Below, one piece after another: positions 1 through 8,763 of a stretch of DNA of 12,873 nucleotides. Below the pieces are notes generated by a model. The model did not search any database, had not been told where the DNA came from, and saw nothing but the letters and a program-made list of their open reading frames with translations. The translations under genes were made by a program, and so were the position numbers. This stretch comes from Acanthaster planci. Taxonomy: Eukaryota > Echinodermata > Asteroidea > Valvatida > Acanthasteridae. The stretch's first letter is position 1; each line of letters opens with the position of its first letter. The DNA lies in assembly GCF_001949145.1 (NCBI RefSeq), contig NW_019091568.1, positions 428,068 through 440,940 of the forward strand, in the 5' to 3' direction.

Positions 1-1404
1 CGTCTAGAGTAACTAAGTCATCGAGAAAAACAATCTACCCTAACAAAAGTCTATTTTGTTAATTTATTTATGTAACAAATGGTATTATTTCATATACACG
101 TTACTTAACTTATTTCTTCTTTCAATTGGAGTTTGGCGCAACTGCAAAAACGAATACATGTACATCCTCTAGTTCTATTGCTAAAATGATCGAACAAGGA
201 CATGTAAATGTGAAACGATCAAGGGTCAAAGTTAAAAATACCACTGCGCAATCGTGACAAAAAAAACCCACGGGCGACGCACGACGGACGACGCCAGATA
301 TGGAATTCCATACGCAAGCAGTCAGGTCAACCCCGCCGCGCTGGCTGACGATCGCACGCACACGTACACGCACCGCACACACACAAACCCTCTCGGGGAT
401 CCAACACGGCCGCCATGCCTACTAAACTTGAAGCCAGCAATCCAAGATTCCAGAGTAACTACACTTAATCCCAAATATGTAAAAGTGTTACAGTTAAATT
501 ACCAATGACACAAAAAATCCAAATCTAATCCGACAATCCAATAAATGTCGTAAGTTTTGCACATCAACCCAGGTGACGTTTTACACAACCACAACGCACT
601 TACACGTCTAGTCTCTATTGTCAAAAATCAACGTTAAATTAAAGCTCCGACACTACTTTTCTTCGAACTTCACCTAAATTCCATATTTTCAACCCAACAA
701 AAGCCATCCACATCCTTATTAAACCTGTCTATGATAAACTGCAGTAAATGTAGTAGGCCATCCGACCCTAAAAGTTTCCACAAAATAATGAAATGTACGC
801 TACAAAATGGGAGTAAAAGGAACGACATGATTACCTGCAAAGAGTCGGGAAGGCGGTGCCAAAACCCGCGTTTTGGGGCGACATTTAATTATGTGCTCGT
901 GTAGTACAGTCTAACCCTTCAGAAAAACTAAAAGTTGATACTAGGCCGCCAAACCTCGGAAATTTACAACAGAAAGAACATCGATAAAAAAATTAACAAA
1001 TGTTATTACATTTCAAGGTCCTTGGCCCACATTTTCAATTATTAGAGCTTATAATGAAGTACACGTACTAAATTAAATATCATTGCGCAATGTTTTTCGG
1101 ACAACCAGTTATGAACAGAAACTTAGGACGACAAGGAAAGACACGAAACAGATTAAAACGGTATCATCGGATCCCCTAGGGCATCTCGAAGAATGCCTGT
1201 TTAATAACAAAAAAATATACTGCTTAAAAATATGGTTGCTCGTGCTTGGAATGAGTTTACGAGTTCATTATGATGACCAGAGCTGTGCACAAGTTTGTAC
1301 ACAATCTGCTCCTATGCATGGCTTTGTAAGGTCCAAGTGGGAGGCCGTAAGTCAGGGAAACTTGTCTATTGGGTTAATATTATTCTGTCATTTTAAATGC
1401 TCAG
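1..1404. other. Non-coding stretch upstream of the P450 exon
   Basis: I recognise no protein family, RNA gene or transposase here in any frame. The DNA is AT-rich apart from the CpG-rich patch at 258-420. The part nearest the P450 exon (1083-1404) happens to stay open in the P450 frame, but its translation has no P450 character and no ATG start suited to a P450. I read it as intron. The missing P450 N-terminal exons (membrane anchor, proline-rich hinge, about the first 100 residues) are not visible here and should lie further left. A 14-bp perfect palindrome centred on GAATTC sits at 299-312, and a 7-bp-arm hairpin at 858-875. Confidence 0.6.
258..420. promoter_or_regulatory. CpG-rich patch, possible promoter or first exon region
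   Basis: About 20 CpG dinucleotides fall within roughly 150 bp, while the flanking kilobase is AT-rich and CpG-poor. The patch ends at a GGCCGCCATG sequence. Read on the minus strand this contains ATGGCGGCCG (start codon at 414-416), the kind of context often seen at the first codon of housekeeping genes. The minus frame from that ATG runs 29 codons (beginning MAAVLDPREG) to a stop and crosses several GTGNGT-like donors, so a short first exon of a leftward gene is possible. On the + strand, the ATG at 415-417 gives only 17 codons. No protein homology supports either. This is an inference from base composition. Confidence 0.2.
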
Positions 1405-2409
1405 GAGTAACGGGCTCATCGGGAGAGCTCTGGATGAAGATGCGCCACTTCAGCTTGAGCACCCTGCGCGGTTTGGGCGTCGGTAAATCAATCTTCGAAG
1501 AACAGATCGGAACAGAGGCAGAGGAGTTGATTAAAGCAATGGCAGCCTTCAACGGCAAACCTTTCAACCCGAAGCCCCATCTGGCCGGCGCAGTGTCCAA
1601 CGTCATCTGCTCCGTCACCTTCGGTCAGCGCTACCAGTACGATGACCAAGACTTCCAACGACTCCTAGCCTTGGAGAGCAGCCTCGTCTTAAACTTGGGA
1701 ATAGGCGGGTTCTTCTTTTTTTTCGGCGATGTGGGTGCTAGGCTACCCTTCCTGAGATCCGAGCTCCAACGACTGGAAACCGATCACAATCAGATCCTAG
1801 CATTCATAAAGAGTGTCATCGATTTGCACCGCTCCAAGTTTGACTCCTACAATTTAAATGACTTCGTCGACGCTTACCTAATGGAAATAAAACGATGTGC
1901 TCCAAAAGGTGCCTCCTCCACTGAACACGATGTGAGTGTTGACGAATCTAGCAATACACGATTAAATAACAAAAACTTACTTTACGTGGTGGACGATCTG
2001 TTTTCCGCGGGCTCAGAGACCACGGTCACTACACTGGAGTGGTGTCTCCTTCACATGGCCATCTACCCGGAGGTTCAGCAGCGTGTCCAGGCCGAGATTG
2101 ACGCCGTGGTTGGTCGTAATCGGCGGCCAAGGCTTGCCGACAAGCCTGGTCTGAATCTCACCCGAGCCGTGATCTGGGAGGTCCAACGCATGGCCAGTAT
2201 TGTGCCCTTGGGTCTGCCGCACGTTGCCGCTGCTGACACGCAGCTGAATGGCTTCCTAATACCAAAAGGTACATTTATTGTGTCCAACTTGTGGAGGATT
2301 TTTCGCGACCCCACCCTATGGCCAGAACCAGAGAGCTTCAAGCCGGAACGATTTTTGAATGCCGAAGGCGAGGCCGTCAAACCAGAAGAGTTTATTCCTT
2401 TTGGCGTCG
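1405..2409 (+). CDS. Cytochrome P450, clan 2 (CYP2-like), large internal exon
   Basis: Microsomal heme-thiolate monooxygenase of the CYP2 type; the substrate cannot be inferred. The exon follows an acceptor ending TGCTCAG and runs in phase 1 for 335 codons. Landmarks in order: helix-C WxxxR (WMKMR, 1431-1445); the CYP2-typical NVICSVTFG stretch; the oxygen-activating I-helix AGSETT (2007-2024); K-helix ExxR (EVQR, 2178-2189); the PERF motif (2343-2354); and the start of the heme loop, FGVG (2400-2409). It ends at a strong donor, GTGAGT. One exon covers what vertebrate CYP2 genes divide among several, suggesting intron loss or an invertebrate gene structure. A T8 run at about 1711-1721 encodes part of a five-phenylalanine string, but the frame stays open. 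The open frame extends left to 1083 starting at TTG; that part is intron, not protein. The N-terminal ~100 residues of a usual ~490-500-residue P450 are absent. Confidence 0.95.
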
Positions 2410-2641
2410 GTGAGTAATGAAAATAAATTCCTCACTACTGCATTGAGACAAAAGAAGGCTACTAAACACTGATAAGGTTGTTGTTAGTACCACTGGCCAA
2501 GATTGTCAGGTTGTCAATGAAGCAGCTGTTTCAAAATTGATTGCATGATTTTATGAATGCATGTAGGCCTATGACAAAAATGGCAATCTTCCGTGATATA
2601 TACGTTCCGAGATATCTTGCTTGCTTGACTAAAATCCACAG
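2410..2641 (+). other. P450 intron inside the heme-binding motif
   Basis: This 232-bp phase-1 intron begins GTGAGT (2410-2415) and ends ATCCACAG (acceptor AG at 2640-2641). The reading frame hits TAA at 2415-2417 if it is not spliced. Removing the intron joins the glycine codon split G|GT and restores the FxxGxRxCxG signature across the junction. To my knowledge the last intron of CYP2 genes lies at this position, so it is probably ancestral. Confidence 0.93.
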
Positions 2642-2823
2642 GTCGCCGTATCTGTCTGGGTCAGCACCTGGCCGAGATGGAGCTTTTCGTCTTCTTCAGC
2701 TATTTCATGCACAAGTTCACCTTTATGAAATCCGCTGATGCACCGCCACTGACTTTAGAAGGAAAGTCCAGCGTCACCTTCTCGCCTTTGCCGTTCGAGA
2801 TATGTGCTGTCGAGCGCAATTGA
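2642..2823 (+). CDS. Cytochrome P450, clan 2 (CYP2-like), terminal exon
   Basis: This is the last coding exon of the same P450. It completes the heme-binding loop with RRICLG; the cysteine that ligates heme iron is codon 2653-2655. Helix L follows (GQHLAEMELFVFFSYF), then the C-terminal beta-sheet region ending near TFSPLPFEICAVERN before TGA at 2821-2823. The exon gives 59 full codons after the split glycine, a normal CYP2 C-terminal length. With the preceding exon this makes about 395 residues and all catalytic landmarks are intact, so the gene looks functional over the visible part. Another + frame open across this exon (2541-2738) is a shadow that starts inside the intron. Confidence 0.95.
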
Positions 2824-2969
2824 CATGACCGTGCAAGTACTTCTTCCCTGCCGGATTCCACAGGTTGCATCGGCATGATGTCTGGGATATCCTGTCCATT
2901 AAGTATTAATTAACATACAAAAGGGTCGTTAATTGCGGCATGTCCAAAGTTTAGGAAAACTGTGCTCTG

Positions 2970-3320
2970 CGCAGTGGCGTAAATTTGTGACGGAGATTGT
3001 TGGGTGGAATGGGGACGGGGATTTTCTTTTTTTCGGGGGAGGGGTGACTTGCCCGGCTATGGTACTTTAAATGCCGGGGAAGGGGGGAATGTGGCACTAT
3101 AAGGAGTGATATTTATGATACAGATGTACAATCTATAACACGTATTACTTTCTTGCAGAATTTTACATGAGAACGGCATATTTGGCTTTTAAAAATATTT
3201 TTGACTACTGTTGAACACATTTTGGTCTTTTGGAAGTTTGTAATATTCTTAACAATCCGCCTGGGCAAAAGAGGGGTATATACCCCCACCACCCCAGAAT
3301 TTAAGCCCATGGCTCCGTCA
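2970..3320. repeat. Possible degenerate DNA-transposon remnant
   Basis: The left edge has the CAGTGGCGTA-type start, followed by G-rich sequence, that I associate with invertebrate hAT-like non-autonomous elements. The right edge, read on the minus strand, gives a loosely similar GGGCTTAAATTCTGGGG. Left-to-right similarity is only about 9 of 15 positions over the compared ends, and I see no transposase and no clear target duplication. This is a weak call resting on sequence style. Confidence 0.2.
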
Positions 3321-3799
3321 TTCTGATATTGAACACGTTAAATTATATTGGATATCGTCATCTTTTGTCCACTCCTGCCCACGTACTGCTGGTGGTATTC
3401 CGGTTAATTCACTAGTAACGTATCAAGGTTTGGAGTTGTGAGTTTTATGAAACTTGGTTGTAAAAGATTTGGATGTCTTATAGGATTAGTGTAGACCACT
3501 CTTATTTTGCCAACTTGTATGGGCGGCCAGTTGATTTAACCTCAAATTGTTCAAAATTTGTCCCATTGGTATTTTGTAGTACATGTATTATTATCTGGTG
3601 TTCTTATAGTGAAATTAATAACACTTTGTGAATTATAGTTTTAATTTTGTACCGACTGCCAGCCTTAGTTTTAGCAGCTACTTTTAAGAAAAGCACGAAT
3701 GTGACGTCAAAAGAACAGACCCGTAGCAGTGAAATTGTCGGCTCACATGGTTGTTTTTCTCCCAGAACAATGATATATACCGAATATTTGACCGTTTAA

Positions 3800-3805
3800 A
3801 ATAAA
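3800..3805 (+). promoter_or_regulatory. Possible polyadenylation signal for the P450 gene
   Basis: A canonical AATAAA lies about 980 bp after the P450 stop codon. I saw no AATAAA closer to the stop on this strand. A 1-kb 3' UTR is plausible, but the hexamer is common by chance in DNA this AT-rich. Confidence 0.25.
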
Positions 3806-4584
3806 CAAAAGTTGTGAAGACGAAGATTACAAGGCTATAATAAGCTGTGCATACTTCTATGTACTTACATAAAGGATAAATTTAATCGACCTCAAACTTC
3901 AAAAATGTAATTGTATAAGGAGTACCTTAATATATCTATCAAGTTTTTGAAAATTGAGCATGGTACAGCCGAGTTCAAGGGGGACGGCGGAGTCCACCTC
4001 AACCCAGCTTAAGAGGGGCCAAAATAACCCGGCTCTTTTAGGGTTATTCACCTATTCAAATGATCACACTGCTGTTATCAGTTTACTCGAGATATATCAG
4101 TTTCCTACACTTTACAATTGAAAAAAAAATTAGTGAACTAGTTTTGTGTAAAACCGATCCCTGGATGTGGCTTGCTTACCAGTTCATATGACTACGGGAA
4201 ATGAGTGGTACGAGAAGATAAGGGTTAAAATGCCTTTTGGACAAGATGAAAGTCTAGAAGAGCCAAAAATAACCATTGGCGACCGTGTGATCTGCTTTTC
4301 AAATGTTGTAGCTGCTTTTATGGAAATCGACCGTATTAATTTAAATTTACCGGTAATCGTTTTCGAATCATCATTTTTCTGCAAACTGTTTAGAATGTTT
4401 TGTAGTTCGAATATATCAAATGAAAATTGCAAGTTTTACGCTTTTTAGTTGAATTGAATTTTATTGCCTGTATTTTAAAGTTTGCCTAAACTTCAAGTTT
4501 TATTGAGTTTAAGTCGCTGTTTGGCGGCGCAGCCTTGGTAAACCCTCAGATAGTTGATAATTTATGTCAATTCGGAGATCTTGC

Positions 4585-4620
4585 TATTATTATTATTATT
4601 ATTAAATTCAATTTATATAG
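4585..4620 (-). repeat. 3' end and (TAA)n tail of the retrotransposon
   Basis: Read on the minus strand, the element ends with GCGCTATATAAATTGAAT followed by about 6.5 units of TAA (4585-4604). This short conserved 3' sequence with a trinucleotide tail is the usual terminus of L2/CR1-type elements. In that group the end is recognised by the element's own reverse transcriptase and the tail replaces a poly(A). It fixes the element's 3' boundary and its minus-strand orientation independently of the coding region. Confidence 0.85.
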
Positions 4621-4724
4621 CGCTCATTTCATAAAAAAAAGTTCAGGAGTGCTTAACAATATTTAAAAAAATACCTATTAGAACAAATTTTTACAAAGAC
4701 CCAAAATAATTAAAATAAACACAA

Positions 4725-4997
4725 TTTAACATTGATTTAAAAGTTTAAACCAAACATGGTGGGACTTCCACACACGGCCGGCACCAACTCTCCCTCCAAC
4801 GACCCATCGTGCGTCCAAGACTCATCCTTGTGCCCGAAAACTGGAAGCACTCTCCAAGAGAACACTCAGATTCTCCCAGACAGGTACAACAAAATTAAAA
4901 ACGACAAAATTACAATCAAAATTAACAATCACCCAGAGCCTAGAAATTACTAATATGCTTTCTTAAAAAGATATGTTTTTAACATTGATTTAAAAGT
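4725..4997. repeat. 20-bp direct repeat flanking the end of the retrotransposon ORF
   Basis: The same 20 bases (TTTAACATTGATTTAAAAGT) occur at 4725-4744 and 4978-4997, 253 bp apart and without mismatch. The right copy lies inside the last codons of the retrotransposon ORF (residues TFKSML on the minus strand). The left copy lies in what should be 3' UTR. The DNA between them includes a markedly GC-richer stretch (about 4755-4870) unlike the AT-rich UTR around it. Either the interval is an insertion with a target-site duplication, or the element suffered a local duplication. Confidence 0.6.
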
Positions 4998-5549
4998 AAT
5001 GGCACTGGTAGCACTTCTAATATTACATGGAAGCTTATTCCAGAGATGTGGCGCACAAAACTCAAATGCTCGATCTCCGAGGGTAGCCTTAGCCCGACCT
5101 GATGGATAATTGAGGAGGACACCATCACTGGAACTACGGAGATGGTAACGGTTCCGAGGCCTTACAGAGACAAGCTGAGTTAAGTATTGAGGAGCGAAAT
5201 CATGTAAGACTTTGTATGCAATCAACAAAATTTTAAATTCAATTCTATATAAAACCGGAAGCCAATGTAAATCAATAAGAAGAGGAGTAATTCGACAAAA
5301 TTTTGGTGTCTTGTAAACGAGTCGTGCACAAGCATTCTGTACCCTCTGGAGCTGATTAATATGAATACTGGGTAAGCCATAAAACAAACTATTAGAGTAA
5401 TCCAATCTACTTGAGATAAATGCATGAATCAGTGTCTCAGTACATTCCTTGGAGAGATATTTCCGAATGTGCCTAATATTATGTAGATAATAGAATGCGC
5501 TACCACAAACGTTAGTAATATGAGTTTTCATAGACATATTAGCATCAAA
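4950..5549 (-). pseudogene. Retrotransposon C-terminal domain
   Basis: This 195-residue-plus frame continues the reverse transcriptase after a single in-frame TGA (5550-5552). It has the conserved pattern of CR1/L2-group C termini: IRHIRKYLS, then HAFISSRLDYSNSLFYGLP, then LQRVQNACARLV, DLHWLPVLYRI, a GDRAFEF block followed by APHLWNKLP, and a final TFKSMLKTYLF before TAG. This is the thumb and post-RT region; its function is not well defined. It is the best preserved coding part of the element, and the TGA is the only break between it and the polymerase core. Confidence 0.9.
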
Positions 5550-6649
5550 TCAGGTACCTAAGTTACGAGCTGTAGCCAAGGGTGAAATGACAGATTCCCC
5601 AACATGAATACCATCCAAAGTTACCTTGGATATTTTTTGACGAGTGCCAATAATGATAAATTCTGTTTTATTGTCATTCAAAAGTAATCCATTATTAAAC
5701 ATCCATTGTCTGACATCGTGTATGCAAGCCCCCATAGCTGACACGGCAAATTTCCGACTACCAGTTTCATCTGGACAAAATGATAAATACAACTGAGTAT
5801 CATCAGCATAGCAATGAATTCTTGGGTGATGAGCATTGACGATGTCAAACAACTGACTAGTGTACAAGATAAACAATAAAGGACCTAAACATGACCCTTG
5901 AGGAACACCCCATTCAAGATTACGTTTACCATATAGTTTACCATTGACCAAAACCCTTTGAGATCTACCACTCAAATGTGAGTTAAACCAGTTAAGGGCA
6001 GTGCCAATAATTCCAAAACGTGACTGGAGTAAACTCAAAAGAACGATCATGATCTAATGTGTCGAAAGCTACACTCAAATCCAATAACACAAGAAGTGTA
6101 ACATGTTTCCTGTTCAAGGCCATCAACAAATCATTTTGAACTTTCAATAAAGCAGTTTCAGTACTTTGAAATTTACGATAAGATAACTGCATAACTAGAT
6201 ATAGATTATTCCGTGTCAGATGAGACTGCAATTGATCAGCAACGGCCCTTTCCAGCAGCTTCGAAATAAACTGTAAATTACACACAGGTCAAAAATTTTC
6301 CACTTTGCCCTCAAGTCCAGGTTTTTTTTAGTAAAGGGAGGACAACAGCCAATTTCCAAGCCGCTGGAAATTCCCCGCTCTTTAGTGAAAGATTAATCAA
6401 TTTAGTAACAAATGGCAAAAAGGAGTCCAAACAATCGACAAACATATTAGTAGGAATCGGGTCAAGAATGCACGTTTTCTTACTGGAGCCAGTCACCAGT
6501 TTACGAACACAATTTTGAGATAATTGACTAAAATCAGTTAGAGTGGGTGGCTCTGGGTGTGAAACAAACATATTATAAGTGGGTGAAGGATTAATGCAAT
6601 TCAATTTCAGCCTAATATTACCAATTTTCTGGACAAAGAAATCACTCAT
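5550..6649 (-). pseudogene. Retrotransposon reverse transcriptase domain, broken
   Basis: Reverse transcriptase that would copy element RNA at the nicked target. Blocks in minus-strand order: a segment with CILDPIPTNMF and FPAAWKLAVVLPLLKK (6311-6649); the finger region with FISKLLERAVADQL and STETALLKVQND; palm motif A DLSVAFDTLDH (5992-6285); GVPQGSCLGPLLF (block 4); and the catalytic YADD (5799-5810) followed by TQLYLSF. Both aspartates of the active site are kept. Breaks are a one-base change in an eight-A run near 6330, a TGA at 6289-6291 where an arginine codon is expected (consistent with CpG decay), a one-base insertion near 6045 just after motif A, and a TGA at 5550-5552. The damage pattern is that of an old inactive copy. 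Confidence 0.93.
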
Positions 6650-7310
6650 ATGATTTGCAAGTTTTCGAGCATCGGTAAAACAGAAACCTTATTAAGAAAG
6701 AGAGAACCATAGGCCCTAAAAAGCCTTTTGGGATCAGTACTATTCTTTTCTATAAAGTTGGTATAGTATTCCTGACGAGCAATATTTATTAAAAAAGTAA
6801 CATTATTTTTCTTGGATTTAAACATGTTTAGATCTTGCTATGACCCATCAAACGCCATTTCCTCTCAACTTTCCTTCTTTCACACTTGGCTAATTTGATA
6901 TTATTATTATACCAGGGTACACGTGGTCGAACAACAAGTGTTTTGGACTTAAGTGGAGCATGACGATCAATAATAATGCCCATGGTATCATTGTACAAAT
7001 CAACCAGACCATTGAGATCCTTTGAATCAATAAGAACAGAATCCTCATTATATAATTCAGAATTACAAATGTCATTATTAAACTTAGCCAAGTCGATAGC
7101 CTTTAATTTCCTATATGACACATCTTTCACAGATAAACAGGACGTTTTCAACTGGATATTGCACAAAACAGGCAAATGATCTGAGAATAATTCACCAGAG
7201 ATCGGTGTTCCCAATATAACAGATTCTGATTGACGAGTAATTACTAAATCCACTATGTGACCGGGTATATGAGTAGGAGTGATGACATGCTGTTGTAAAC
7301 CTCACAGATT
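6650..7310 (-). pseudogene. Retrotransposon endonuclease C-terminus and linker to RT, broken
   Basis: The frame at 6828-7253 begins in the end of the AP-like endonuclease: an HIVDLVITR segment just upstream, then the catalytic SDH triad motif in LFSDHLPVLC. A linker follows, with the characteristic VPWYN block and the basic CERRKVERKWR sequence. After a frame change near 6840 a second frame carries the usual pre-RT sequence (RQEYYTNFIEKN, then DPKRLFRAYGSL). It shifts again near 6675 into the frame entering the RT domain (RKLANHMSDFF). All parts are in element order, so the breaks are small indels rather than rearrangements. Confidence 0.88.
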
Positions 7311-7811
7311 CCAGTATCTCAGCAAAATGCATGGAATCGTGATTTTGAACCATGTCAACATGAATATTAAAATCTGTAGTAATCACAAGGGGTTCACTAG
7401 ATAATATAACCGTTTCTAGATAGTTAGAAAACTCATCAATAAATGCATTAACAGTGATTTGGTGATTGGATGAATATTGTGGTCGATAGACAATAACCAG
7501 TCTAAGAGACTGCGAACCGGACCTAATCAACCATTCCGAGAATTCGAAGGATTGACGTTCTCCGGCTGCCGTCTTGGTGACATCCATACCATCACCGAGA
7601 AGCAAGGCAGTGCCTCCCCCCATCTGGCTGGTTCTTGGGTGATCTAGCAGCTTGAATCCGACAGGGGTCTGCAAGCATCGTCAACATCCGTGAACCACGT
7701 TTCTGTCAGGGCAAAAATGTCTAGGCTACTCCAGAACTACATTCCTAATCAAGAAAGTCCACCGATTTATTCCTAAGAGACCGAGTATTAAGGGTGCAGA
7801 ATCTCACAGTG
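7192..7811 (-). pseudogene. Retrotransposon AP-like endonuclease domain, broken
   Basis: This domain would nick target DNA to prime reverse transcription. Read on the minus strand it begins near 7806 with FCTLNTRSLRNKS, the usual start of APE-type endonucleases in this group. It continues with FALTETWFTD (the catalytic glutamate), a GGGTALLL segment, IVYRPQYS, and the metal-site block TTDFNIHVD, where family members normally have GDFN. It is split by TAG at 7745-7747, frame changes near 7700 and 7665, and another near 7310. The glycine-to-threonine change before DFN probably arose after inactivation. Confidence 0.88.
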
Positions 7812-7838
7812 TGATCCTCTCCACGATTTACAAACAAA

Positions 7839-8141
7839 TTAGTAGTGAGGAATGTGCGCCACTGGTGTTAAGGTGCGATTGCTTGATCGCCAACAGTTAC
7901 CACGAAAGGGTCGAGAGAGCTGGTCGATCAAAACAGGAATGTCTTGTGGTTTGTCACCGACAAAAGCCGAAACTGGAATCAGTGTACGATTGATGTCATG
8001 CCTTGATTGACACCTCTCTGGGAAACGATGGCGCGGAAAATTGTCAACAATGACAGAAATTTTCCGACGGTGTCCACCAAGAATTCCACGTCGGCGAGGA
8101 ATACCCCTAGCTCGAAGCAGATGAACAATATTAGAAATTGA
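7839..8141 (-). pseudogene. Retrotransposon N-terminal frame upstream of the endonuclease
   Basis: The minus strand stays open for exactly 100 codons from just after a TAG (8142-8144) to TAA at 7839-7841, with no starting methionine. The predicted peptide is basic, with an RARGIPRRRG block followed by LGGHRRK, and later QDIPVLIDQLSRPFRGN. It sits directly before the endonuclease in the same orientation, so I read it as the 5' part of the element's ORF, or the end of an upstream ORF. I cannot name a domain. A neighbouring frame (7979-8197) that begins with ATG shares its upstream part and may be the shifted continuation. Confidence 0.55.
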
Positions 8142-8234
8142 CTAATCCACTGGCCAGTGATGGGGTTTGTTTCTAAAGACTGGTTGGGGCCAGTCATAGT
8201 GCTTAATTAATACCCCTGAGTCTGTACAGTTGTG

Positions 8235-8460
8235 TGGTGTACTATGTCCGACACGCATTTCTGCCTCTCTCTAACCTCTTCCAAGGCAACGCAACAACAC
8301 GACGCGACGACTCCCTTGCGTCGTGCCGTCGCGTCGTGCCGTCGCGTTTTTGCCGATACATTTGTACGCACAGGGCACATCGTGTCGTGTGCCATCTTGC
8401 CGTCGCATCGTGTAGTTGCGTTACTTAGAGGCAAAAATGTGTGTCGTAAATAGTACACCA
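8235..8460. repeat. GC-rich fold-back element (MITE-like inverted repeat)
   Basis: The left arm (8235-8309) and the reverse complement of the right arm (8401-8460) begin with the same TGGTGTACTAT and match at 30 of the first 34 positions. After a gap of about 15 bases in the right arm they match again through AACGCAACNACACGANGCGACG. Inside, 8298-8309 also pairs perfectly with 8327-8338, and a 13-bp unit (GCGTCGTGCCGTC) is tandemly repeated at 8318-8343. The middle is strikingly CpG-rich. No long ORF encodes a transposase, and I see no clear target-site duplication. It could be a MITE, or a fold-back locus able to give a hairpin RNA. Confidence 0.7.
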
Positions 8461-8763
8461 TAGTAAATAGTACATGATACCAAAATAGTCGACAGTGATT
8501 CGATCCGAGTTTCGGTCTTGTGTACTTATTTTTGCAGTATGTAGCAAACAATGCTTAGGTTTTTGCATACTTTGCAATTTTAAACATGGCAACTGTTGTT
8601 ACAGTTCATTGCGTTTAGCTTCTTTTTAACCGTGTAGACTTTAAAATTTTATCTGGACTGGTTTACTTAATCAACCTAAAATAGAAACATAAAGCACAAA
8701 CTGTCACGAAGCAAACACGTACAAATGCTATTTTTGTCCTCGCTGACGTGGGCCGGCCCGACT

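Larger units (their letters stand above)
2824..4584. other. Non-coding stretch between the P450 and the retroelement
   Basis: No gene is recognisable. The first part should contain the P450 3' UTR. G-rich stretches occur near 3000-3080. A short hairpin with 8-bp arms (AATAACCC/GGGTTATT) lies at 4023-4048. A 93-codon open frame at 4167-4448 resembles no family I know and lies in AT-rich DNA, so I do not call it. Confidence 0.6.
4585..8200 (-). mobile_element. Degenerate CR1/L2-group non-LTR retrotransposon (Jockey superfamily)
   Basis: The element reads on the minus strand from about 8200 down to its tail at 4585. In order it carries a basic N-terminal frame, an AP-like endonuclease, a linker, a reverse transcriptase and the long C-terminal domain typical of CR1/L2/Rex1 relatives, followed by a 3' UTR, the conserved 3' end and a TAA microsatellite tail. 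At roughly 3.6 kb it is close to full length, though the 5' end is probably truncated. Visible breaks: stops at 7839-7841, 7745-7747, 6289-6291 and 5550-5552, and frame changes near 7700, 7665, 7310, 6840, 6675, 6330 and 6045. It cannot encode active protein. Assignment to CR1, L2 or Rex1 specifically would need a phylogeny. No target-site duplication is evident, which is usual for this group. Confidence 0.93.

Noticed and set aside
122-416. Peptide resemblance (RAIVSQRGG) to a retroelement-antisense frame (RAIVSQRGV near 8020)
   Set aside because: The underlying DNA matches at only about 16 of 26 positions, and the second frame is not the element's coding frame. Treated as coincidence.
1083-1404. 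Leftward extension of the P450 open frame
   Set aside because: It starts at TTG and its translation lacks any P450 feature. A good splice acceptor lies exactly where CYP2 similarity begins.
4167-4448. 93-codon open frame on the + strand
   Set aside because: It has an ATG, but there is no recognisable family and no splice or promoter context. The opposite strand is also open here, as expected by chance in this composition.
4756-4953. 65-codon + strand frame in the retroelement 3' region
   Set aside because: It is antisense to the element and lies in the odd GC-richer segment, with no homology.
8232-8551. Several overlapping frames on both strands
   Set aside because: They are translations of the fold-back element's arms; the frames on the two strands mirror one another because the DNA is inverted-repetitive.
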